Assembly (NCBI GenBank): GCA_944389615.1
Contig: CALXNA010000010.1
Span: forward strand, 22,256-86,255
Direction: 5' to 3'
Source of the DNA: an uncultured Anaerobiospirillum sp.
GTDB lineage: Bacteria > Pseudomonadota > Gammaproteobacteria > Enterobacterales > Succinivibrionaceae
Length of the DNA: 64,000 nt
Part shown: positions 52,791-61,100 of the stretch, one piece after another
How the letters are laid out: each line of letters opens with the position of its first letter
Position numbering within the stretch: the first letter of the stretch is position 1
The notes under the pieces: model-generated
What the model saw: only the letters and a program-made list of their open reading frames with translations
Databases searched by the model: none
Told to the model about the DNA's origin: nothing
Program-made: the position numbers and the translations under genes

Positions 52791-53621
52791 ATGTTTGGAC
52801 TTGAGTGGGCAGAGCTTGTGACCACGGTGATTGCCCTTGCCTTGTGCGGCGTGGTCGGTGGCTTCTTGGCAGGCCTCTTGGGCATCGGCGGCGGCATGAT
52901 CTTCGTGCCGGTCTTCTACTATGTCTTTACCGTCTTCTTCAAGGTCAGCCCAGATGTGGCCATGATGCTCGCGGCCGGTACCTCGCTGACCTGCATGATT
53001 CCGACCTCGATTACCGCCGCTATCGCCCAGTATAAACGCGGCAACACCAACCTAGAGACAATTAAGACGTGGGCTCCGGGCATGATCTTAGGCGTCATCA
53101 CCGGCTCCTTGATCTCCTCGTTCTATGGCGGACAGTGGCTCGCCATCCTCTTTGGCGTGGTCATGATCTTAAATGCGCTCAACACCTTCTTCAGAGCCAA
53201 GGCCAAGCCAATGTTTGACTCCCTGCCGGGCCCATGGTGGCAACGTCTGATTGGCTTTTTGATCGCCTGCTTCTCGGTCATGCTCGGCATCGGCGGCGGC
53301 ACCTTAACCGTCCCGGTCTTGAATGCCTGCAGCGAAGAGCCCCACCGCTCGGTCGGCACCTCGTCGGCCGTCTCGCTCTTTGTCTGCGTGCCGGGGGCTC
53401 TCATCTTGTTTTGCACCGGCACCACCCCTGAAAACGCCCCGGTGTTCACCTTAGGATACGTCAGCTGGCTGGCCGCCGTATGCGTCGTCCCTTGCTCGAT
53501 GTTAACTGCCTCGCTCGGTGTCGCGGTCGGCAAAAAGATTGCCCCGGCCACCTTAAAGCGCATCTTCGCGGTAGCCTTATTGTGCGTCGCTGTCCGTATG
53601 TTGATCAGTGGCTTGAGCTAA
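52791..53621 (+). CDS. TSUP/TauE-SafE family membrane permease
   Basis: A 276-residue TauE/SafE (TSUP) protein with 7-8 spans and the two characteristic internal repeats: GFLAGLLGIGGGMIFVPVF (near residue 22) and MLGIGGGTLTVPVLNACSE (near residue 165). Family members export or import sulfite, sulfoacetate or other organosulfur anions. The substrate cannot be read here. ATG 52791 follows AGAGGAAC. It converges with the 53698 gene and stands alone. Confidence 0.88.
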   Translation: MFGLEWAELVTTVIALALCGVVGGFLAGLLGIGGGMIFVPVFYYVFTVFFKVSPDVAMMLAAGTSLTCMIPTSITAAIAQYKRGNTNLETIKTWAPGMILGVITGSLISSFYGGQWLAILFGVVMILNALNTFFRAKAKPMFDSLPGPWWQRLIGFLIACFSVMLGIGGGTLTVPVLNACSEEPHRSVGTSSAVSLFVCVPGALILFCTGTTPENAPVFTLGYVSWLAAVCVVPCSMLTASLGVAVGKKIAPATLKRIFAVALLCVAVRMLISGLS

Positions 53622-53697
53622 GAGCTTGGCTTGCTCTCGGGCCGGTGCGCTGGGCTGCTCTATCCGGGGTGCCGAGGCTGTGCGGAGAGATAGGCTG

Positions 53698-54612
53698 TTA
53701 GAGGCCTAAGCGCTTGGCTTCGGAGCGGGCCTTTTTAACGAGGTTGGAGCGATACCAGCGCGGGATCGGGCGGGTGAAGTTGTCAAAGTCCTGCATGATG
53801 CGCTTAGATTGAGCCACCATGCGGGCCTGCTCTTGAGGCGACTTGCGCGCACGCTCTGAGCAGCGCGTCAGCGAGTAGATGGCGCTGAAGATGGCAAAGC
53901 CGACCCAGAAGTTGGCCGGCACCGTGACGCCACCGAAGTAGCCGTCGATAACTCCGGCGATGGCGCAGGGCATTTGCCCGGCGTCTTCGCATTCAAACAG
54001 CACAAAGTCCTCGATGGCATCGCCAAAGCCATAGGAAGCTGAGGGCTTTAAGATGACACTGCCGCCTTGGGTCAAGAAGACGTTATCAAGGCGCAGGCCA
54101 CCATAGCGGCGCGTGAGCTTGTAATCGGTCAGGCTGTCGATGCGATCGATGATGGCGTTTAAGGTTGGACCTTCGTGCTTGAAGCGCGGGCCCTTAGTTA
54201 GATAGTTGGTCAGGCGCTTGTGGATCACGGTGCGGCGGCGTTCAGCCTTGTCCTTTTGCGCTGTGGTCAGCGTGTCTTGATGGACAAGGGCAATGGCGCG
54301 GCCGAGCTTCTTGCCGTTGGAGTATTGCAAGTGCGGCTCGATCACCGAGAGGAAGTTCTTGAACTCGCCGACGTTCTGATAGGAGAAGACGGCTGTGGTG
54401 AACTCACTGTCGGACTTAAGGGAGATGCCCTTTAAGGTATTGTTCGGCGCGAGGCTGTGGAAGATCTGGGTGCTCTTGAACTGACGGGTGATGCGGGCCT
54501 TGTTCGCGCGCACCTTCCCTTGCAGCGCCAGAAACTTATCATTGGCGCCGAGCAAAGCCATGTACTCATTGCCATGCAAATCAACAGAGACCGAACGATA
54601 ACCTAGTTGCAC
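53698..54612 (-). CDS. Hypothetical protein with weak phosphotransferase (APH-like) resemblance
   Basis: I do not firmly recognise this 304-residue protein. GGLRLDNVFLTQGGSVIL, then YGFGDAIEDFVLFE and IDGYFGG, has the spacing of an aminoglycoside/choline kinase catalytic loop (normally HGDL..NVL...D). The expected catalytic residues are not all present: the loop reads YGGLRLDN and the metal-binding Asp is replaced. It may be a degenerate kinase fold. The N-terminal half is mixed alpha/beta and basic. It is monocistronic and soluble. Confidence 0.5.
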   Translation of the reverse strand: MQLGYRSVSVDLHGNEYMALLGANDKFLALQGKVRANKARITRQFKSTQIFHSLAPNNTLKGISLKSDSEFTTAVFSYQNVGEFKNFLSVIEPHLQYSNGKKLGRAIALVHQDTLTTAQKDKAERRRTVIHKRLTNYLTKGPRFKHEGPTLNAIIDRIDSLTDYKLTRRYGGLRLDNVFLTQGGSVILKPSASYGFGDAIEDFVLFECEDAGQMPCAIAGVIDGYFGGVTVPANFWVGFAIFSAIYSLTRCSERARKSPQEQARMVAQSKRIMQDFDNFTRPIPRWYRSNLVKKARSEAKRLGL

Positions 54613-54805
54613 GCTATCTCTCCGCTATCACCACCAATCAGACCAATCCTATCACAACCACCGCAGTGGGGTGCAAAGCATAAGCCAACCACGGCAGCGC
54701 TGCCACGGGGTGCTGGCATTGAGGCCTGCCGCTGACGTCTGTTACGGCCGAGCTATGGCGGACAACCTTTTGCGCAAGAAGCGGCATTTTTGTGGGATTT
54801 GCGGC

Positions 54806-54811
54806 TATAAT
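54806..54811 (+). promoter_or_regulatory. -10 box upstream of sstT
   Basis: TATAAT on the plus strand, in a 350-base spacer that otherwise shows no gene. It would give a leader of about 145 bases before ATG 54964. The -35 is weak. Confidence 0.45.
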
Positions 54812-54963
54812 GGGCGCGCCTTAGCCCGTGGGCTGCGGTTACCACCGCGCACCGCGGCAGATGCGCGCCTAACGCAGCCGGAGCGCCTGCGCTCCCAGCT
54901 TGGGCCCGTGGTTCTTTGTCTCATCGTCGCTATTGTTGCGCACGCAACAGGGAAGCTCCCCAC

Positions 54964-56220
54964 ATGCTGGAACCTATTAGCCCTAAAAATCCGATCGCAC
55001 GGATTTTCAACGCCGTACCTTTCATCATGCAGGTTATCATCGGCCTGCTGCTTGGCATCGTGCTCGCCTTGATTTACCCGGGCGACAAGTCCGTCATCCC
55101 GACTTTTGGTACGCTCTTCGTCTCCGCCTTAAAGGCGATGGCGCCAATCTTGGTCTTTGTCTTGGTCTCCTCGGCCATCGCCGGTCACACCAAGGGCACC
55201 AAGACCAATATGACGCCAGTGCTCATCGTGTACTTTGTCTCGATGGCGTGCGCTTCGATCATCGCCTTTACCATGAGCATGCTGTTCCCGGTGACCTTCC
55301 CGACCTTGGCTGAGGCCGCAGGTGGTGTCAACCCACCGCAGGGCATTGCCGAGGTGCTGCTCAACTTCATCATGCAAGCGGTTGATAACCCTGTTCACGC
55401 CCTGTTAACCGGCAACTATGTCGCAATCTTGGTCTGGGGCATCACCTTTGGCCTGATGTTCCGTGTCGCCCACGAGCCAACCAAGCTGGTCTTAGATGAC
55501 TTATCGCAGACCGTCGCTGGTGTGGTACGCATCATCATCCGCTTTGCCCCGTTAGGCGTTATGGGCTTGGTTTACAGCTCCTGCACCCAAGAAGGCGGCT
55601 TTAGCAACCTCTTAAACTATGTCCAAGTCGTCGCGGTCTTAGTGGCAACTATGTTGCTCGTGGCCTTCGTGCTCAATCCGCTGATCGCCTTCATCGTCTG
55701 CCGCAAGAACCCATATCCACTGATTTTTACCACCATCACCCAAAGCGCCATCACCGCGTTCTTTACCCGCTCTTCGGCCGCCAACATCCCAGTGAATTTG
55801 GCTCTGTGCGAGCGCCTGCACCTGCCTAAGAACACCTACGCCATCTCGATTCCTTTAGGCTGCACCATCAACATGTCTGGCGCTGCGGTCACCATCGTCA
55901 TCATGACCATGGGCGCCGTCCGCACCTTGGGCATCGAAGTCGATATCGCCTCGGCCCTCTTGATGTGTATCGCCGCCGTGCTCTGCGCCTGCGGTACCTC
56001 GGGTATCGCCGGTGGCTCGCTCATGTTAATTCCACTGGCCTGCTCCATCTTCGGCATCAGCAATGACATCGCCATGCAGGTTGTCGGCATCGGCTTTATC
56101 ATCGGAGTAATCCAAGACTCGACCGAGACCGCTTTAAACAGCTCCTCGGACGTCGTCTTCACTGCGGTGGCCTGCCGTCAAATCGAGCTGCCTGCCGACT
56201 TCAAGCAGACTAAGCTGTAA
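54964..56220 (+). CDS. sstT: Serine/threonine:Na+ symporter
   Basis: SstT imports serine and threonine with Na+. The 418-residue DAACS-family protein has eight spans and two re-entrant loops. Visible motifs: MAPILVFVLVSSAIAGHTKG, then SAITAFFTRSSAANIPVNL and PLGCTINMSGAAVTIVIMTM, all SstT-like. ATG 54964 with AGGGA upstream is preferred to an in-frame ATG at 54916. A hairpin terminator follows at 56278-56301. It could cooperate with the four-carbon and amino-acid metabolism suggested elsewhere in the window. Confidence 0.92.
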   Translation: MLEPISPKNPIARIFNAVPFIMQVIIGLLLGIVLALIYPGDKSVIPTFGTLFVSALKAMAPILVFVLVSSAIAGHTKGTKTNMTPVLIVYFVSMACASIIAFTMSMLFPVTFPTLAEAAGGVNPPQGIAEVLLNFIMQAVDNPVHALLTGNYVAILVWGITFGLMFRVAHEPTKLVLDDLSQTVAGVVRIIIRFAPLGVMGLVYSSCTQEGGFSNLLNYVQVVAVLVATMLLVAFVLNPLIAFIVCRKNPYPLIFTTITQSAITAFFTRSSAANIPVNLALCERLHLPKNTYAISIPLGCTINMSGAAVTIVIMTMGAVRTLGIEVDIASALLMCIAAVLCACGTSGIAGGSLMLIPLACSIFGISNDIAMQVVGIGFIIGVIQDSTETALNSSSDVVFTAVACRQIELPADFKQTKL

Positions 56221-56277
56221 CAGCTGCCGCAGCAGTCAGCAGCCTGCGTCAGCTGCATTAGCCCACATGCGTGGGAT

Positions 56278-56301
56278 GAGGGGCCCGAGTGGCCCCTTCT
56301 T
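56278..56301 (+). terminator. Terminator after sstT
   Basis: AGGGGCC-CGAGT-GGCCCCT followed by TCTTGT, a good stem with a poor T-run, about 60 bases past the sstT stop. Confidence 0.6.
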
Positions 56302-56458
56302 GTGGCCGCGGCGCTGGTCTGGGCTGCGGCGTTGGCAGCAGAGCTGGCCGCGGTTGCCGTGCTGGCATAGCAATGTGCGGGCAGATCGCTTAACATATCG
56401 GATTTGATGGGGCTTTGCCTCTCAGTTTGTCTCTTTGGTAATCAGGGTTTCTTAGGTC

Positions 56459-58048
56459 ATGGCCTATAAGATTTTGTGGTATTCCATTCCGTCCTTACAT
56501 GACAATACCAATGGCGCTGCCATCAGCAGCAAGGTGATGCTCGAGGGCTTAGCCCGGCGCGGTATTGAGGTGAAGGCGCTCAATGCCTTAGTAGGCGATG
56601 ATGTCCGCGGCCTTGAGATCTTCAATCGCATCACCAAGAACATCCCTGATGCCAAGCAGCGCAAATACTTCCAGTTCATCGACGCCGGAGTCGAGTACTT
56701 TGTCGCCAACACCAAGGGCCATGTCTCCAACGACATCACTAATGGCGACCAGAACCTCATCTTCGACCTCTTCGTGCAGCTGCTCGACAAGTTCCAGCCG
56801 GACTTGGTCTTAGGCTACAGCGGCGACGTCTTCTCGCAGTACCTGCGCCACGAAGCCCACGCTCGCGGCATCAGCGTCGCTTATGCCCTGCATAACGGCT
56901 TGCATAAGGGCTTTAGCTTTGAGGACTGCGATCTGGTCTTCACCCCATCGCAATCGACCGCCGACATGTACCGCGAGTCCGACGGCATCGAGATCAAGGC
57001 CACCGGCCCCTTCATCGTCAAGGAGCGCATCTTAGCCACGCGCCGTGACCAAAAAGAGAACATCAAGTACGTGGTCTTGGTCAACCCAACCCCAGAGAAG
57101 GGTATGGCCATCTTCACCAAGCTCCACGAGGCCTTTGTCAAGAAGCATCCGGACTCTGACGTCCCATTCTTGGTGGTCAAGAGCGTTGGCAACTATGCCG
57201 TGCTGATGAATCAGCTTCACAATGCCGATGGCACCAAGTTCTTAGTCGGCGAACACGCCACGATCGCCGAGCAAATCAAGGTCGCCGAGCACACCAACGA
57301 TCCACGCCTCATCTACGATGTTGCGCGCGTCGTGGTCATGCCTTCGGTCTGGCATGAGGCTTGGGGTATGGTCGCGACCGAAGCGGTTATGAACGGCATT
57401 CCAGTGGTAGCCTCGAAGAAGGATGGCCTGCCTGAGGCGGTACGCGAGGGCGGTATCTTAGTGGAGCCGCCACAGAGCACGTTACGCGACTACCGCTGCG
57501 TGCCATCTGATGAGGAAATCGCGCCATGGCTTGAGGCCTTAGAGCGCTGCCTCAACGAGGATTGGAGTGGGCGCTGTGCGCAGGCCAGCGCTGAAAACGA
57601 TTTAGAGCGCAGTCTCGACCGCGTCCTCTCTTATATCGAGCCTCTGATGCAAAAGGCCCAGCACGATAAGCAGCCGCTCGAGCGCTCGGCCTACTTCTCG
57701 GCCAAGACCTTAGAGCGCCGCAAGGCCGCCTACGAAGAGCAGGCCAAGCGCCAAGCTGAGCAGAAAGCGCAGCAAGCCCAGCAACCGCAGCAGCCGGTAC
57801 AGGCCCAAGAAGTGCCTGTCGGCGCGGCCTTTACGGGCTCCGTGCAGCCGGGCCAAAATGTCCACTTGGGCAATGACGAGCCGCTGATTGACATCGAAAA
57901 CTACGGCAAGCCGCAGGCGCCGGCTCAGCCGCAGCAGGTCGCGGTGCAGCGTCCGACCCTGACGCGCGTTAAGGTGCACTCTGAGGTTAAGCAAGGCTCC
58001 AAGTCCTCAAAGAAGAATCGCGCCGGGGCTAAGCGCAAGAAGAAGTAA
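56459..58048 (+). CDS. Glycosyltransferase family 4-like protein
   Basis: A 529-residue GT-B glycosyltransferase. The donor-binding E-x7-E region reads WHEAWGMVATEAVMNGIPVV, then ASKKDGLPE. An N-terminal Rossmann part starts MAYKILWYSIPSLHDNTNGA. After about residue 400 there is a Gln/Ala-rich, probably unstructured tail (QAEQKAQQAQQPQQPVQAQ), ending in a Lys-rich stretch (KSSKKNRAGAKRKKK). That basic end is unusual for a GT4 enzyme. Donor and acceptor are unknown. It lies upstream of the SNF2 gene but 57 bases separate them. Confidence 0.8.
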   Translation: MAYKILWYSIPSLHDNTNGAAISSKVMLEGLARRGIEVKALNALVGDDVRGLEIFNRITKNIPDAKQRKYFQFIDAGVEYFVANTKGHVSNDITNGDQNLIFDLFVQLLDKFQPDLVLGYSGDVFSQYLRHEAHARGISVAYALHNGLHKGFSFEDCDLVFTPSQSTADMYRESDGIEIKATGPFIVKERILATRRDQKENIKYVVLVNPTPEKGMAIFTKLHEAFVKKHPDSDVPFLVVKSVGNYAVLMNQLHNADGTKFLVGEHATIAEQIKVAEHTNDPRLIYDVARVVVMPSVWHEAWGMVATEAVMNGIPVVASKKDGLPEAVREGGILVEPPQSTLRDYRCVPSDEEIAPWLEALERCLNEDWSGRCAQASAENDLERSLDRVLSYIEPLMQKAQHDKQPLERSAYFSAKTLERRKAAYEEQAKRQAEQKAQQAQQPQQPVQAQEVPVGAAFTGSVQPGQNVHLGNDEPLIDIENYGKPQAPAQPQQVAVQRPTLTRVKVHSEVKQGSKSSKKNRAGAKRKKK

Positions 58049-58105
58049 GGCGTGCGGTGCCCTGCCTAGTAGGGCCGGGCGGTAGTTTGGGGCAGGGTAG
58101 TTGTC

Positions 58106-61100
58106 ATGGTGCGAAAGCAATACGGTACGACGTGGTGGGGCAAGAAGTGGCTGGATTCCTTGACCGGAATCGACTACGCCAATCGCATTCCCCGAGGCTT
58201 GTCTTATGCACGCAATGATCGCGTGCTCGATGTGCAGATCGATACCCAAAACTCCAAGATTTATGCGATCGTGGCGGGGAGCTATTACTCGCAGTACTCG
58301 ATCGATCTGAGCTTCAAGCGTGTGCCGGAGGCCCGCAAGAAGATCTTCTTGGATGCGGCCTTGGCCGATCTGGCCATTGTCACGCAGCTGACCAACCGTC
58401 AGCTCGATCCTAAGCTCTATGAGCTGGCTCAAGAACACGACATCTTGCTGTTCCCGCGCCAGTGGTCGGATTTGGGCATGCACTGCTCCTGCCCGGACTG
58501 GGCGGTGCCGTGCAAGCACATCGCCGCGGTGATCTACAAGTTAAGCGAGCTCATCGACGCCAACCCGTTCTTGATCTTCGAGCTGGTGGGCATCGATCTC
58601 ACCGCCGAGCTCAAAAAGCGCAACATCTTAGATGACATGACCTCGGAGGTGCAGACCAACGAGTTCGGTGAGCTCTATCACTATGCGCTCTGCCGCCCTC
58701 ATGAGGTCGCTCAGGCTGCGGCCCAATACGACTTTGACTTGGAGCTTGCGCCTATTTCGGCTCACGACGCGCAAGTTCTGTACTTAGCTCCTGATCTTGT
58801 CACATATGAGGCCGGTGAGGTGCCGTTCTTAGGCGGGCTCAACGCTGAGCTTAAGAAGTTCAAGCGCAAGTGCGATGCCATCAAGCTGAAGATCAAGCAG
58901 CTGGAGTTCGATCACCAGCAGTTGACCGAGTACTGCACGAGCAATCGCGCCCGCTATGAGGATCAGCTTGCTCTCGCCAGCAAGGCTCACTCCTTGCGCA
59001 CCAAGGGCACGCCCAAGAGCACGGCGCAACTCTTCGTCGAGCAATACGAAGGGAAGCAGAGTGAGCTCGCCCAAGTCGAAGAAGATCTGGCCGCCAAGCG
59101 CAAGCAGCTTGACGACCTTGAGCAGCACTATCAAGAGCTTCAAGCCCAAAACCAAGTCGATGCCGCCACCTTAAGCACCATAGACGCTGAGTTGATCTTA
59201 GGCTACAACCCAGAGGACTTGCCTAAGACCGAACCGGCCGCAGCCGAGGAAACCCCTAAGGTCAGCGCCGAAGCTTGGTCGGAGCTGGATGCCATCGACG
59301 CCGGTGACGACGTCGTCCCAGCCGACGAGCAAGGCGCCGCGGCTGAACCGGCTGCTGAGCCGGAGATGCCAGCGCCGAAGAAGCGTGGGCGTAAGCCGAA
59401 GGCCGCTCAGGCTGAGGCTGCGGCCAAGGAGAGCGCGCCAGCGGCGGAAGGCGCGGGCCTTGCGGTCAATGAGATCTTGGCGCTGCACCAGAACTACATC
59501 GGCTCGATGCAGACGCAGGTGCAAGAATGGGAGGCCGCCAAGGCCAAGAGCCACAGCAAGAAGCGCGCGAGCGCTGCCGCCGAGCAGGTGGAGAAGTTCC
59601 AAGGGCGCATTGATTGCGCCCAGGCTCACCTCAACTTGCTGCAGCAGGCCTTGTCGGCGCTGCAGCTTGATCATGGCGCCGCGCTCGATGTGCGCCGTTA
59701 CCGCGGTGGCATCGAGGCCTTAGCGCGCTTGAGCTATACTCCGATTGAGGATATCGGCGATAGCATCCGCAATATGTTCGCCGAGTCGGCCCCGGGCTTT
59801 ACCCAAGGCAACCTGCGCAATCGCGTATTCCATACCGTGGAGTTTGCCGCCAAGCTTGCTGCCAAGCAGCTTAAGGACACCTCCGATCGTGATATGGTGG
59901 CCTTTGACTTTGACCACACGATGAGCACCTATGAGCCTAGTGCTAACTGGGCCACACGCGGTCAAGAGCCGGAGCTGCCTGCCGGTGCCAGTGCGCGCGC
60001 CAAGCGCGGCCGCAAGGTGAGCGCTGAGACTAGCGCTGCCGCGCAGCTGGCTGCCGAAGCGGCGCAGGCCAAGGAGCTCTCCGAGCAAATGGCGCGCGCC
60101 CAAGAGCGCTATCAGATGTTTGAGGAGTATGGCCACCGCTCGGAGTGCTGCGCCAACTTCTCGCGCACCGCCTTAAGCGACCATGGCTTCTATGCCCACC
60201 CACCGCTCTTTTACTTGGGCCAAGGGGGCATCTTAGAGGTCAACGTGCCGATGCACGTGGTTACCACCAATCATCTGGGCGCCCCGCAGCCCAACAGCCT
60301 GATCGTGCTGCCGCCGCTCCATCAGCCGACCTCGTACCACTTCGTGGGCTTGTATCAGATGTTCTCGGGCTTTATTAAGAACACTAAGGTGTTGTTAAAA
60401 GAGCGCGCTGAAGTCCAGATCTTGTACTACCTGTGGTTTATTGCCAGCCAGCTGGTCAAGTCACGCGCCATCATGCCGCAGCTTTTGGTCAACGGCCAAA
60501 ACGAGCTCTCCTGCCGTTGGATTCCGGCCACCGCCTCCACTGAGGTCAAGGATCTGGTCACGCAGGTGGGCCTTGCGCTGCAGGGCTATGAGCACTTCCT
60601 GTTCTATCGCCGCGACCGCCAGTACTACCTGCAGCCGCAGTTCTTAGGTGAGCTCGCTTTAGCCCCATTTATCCAGTCCTACGTCTCGTGGAGCTACGCC
60701 TTAGACCCGAAGGGTGCACAGTCAGGCGACATTCGCGAGCTTGAGGTGCTGCTCGGCGCCGAGGGCGTATCGCTGGACGCCGAGGACATCGACGCTCAAG
60801 GCCTGTGCATGCGCCTTGAGACGTGGATTGCGCCGCTGTCGCACCACATCGGAACCTACACGCCGGTACTGCGCTTTATCGACCTGAGCGACCCGGCCAA
60901 TTACGCCCACACCATATTCTACGACCTCGAGCCGGAAATCGTGGCTAAGGCCCGCGCTGCGGTCAACAAGATGCAGCAGCGCCTCGATAAGTTCGAGCGC
61001 ATGGCCCCGTCCTTGGACTTCTTAAAGCAAATCAAGGGCGCCGAGCCTGAAGATGATTCCATTGCCGCCCGCGTGGTCGACGATGACGACTTCAAGGGCG

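Noticed and set aside
52438..52821. 127-codon plus-strand frame before the TSUP gene
   Set aside because: No ribosome site, Arg-rich unstructured composition, and overlap with the well-supported permease start.
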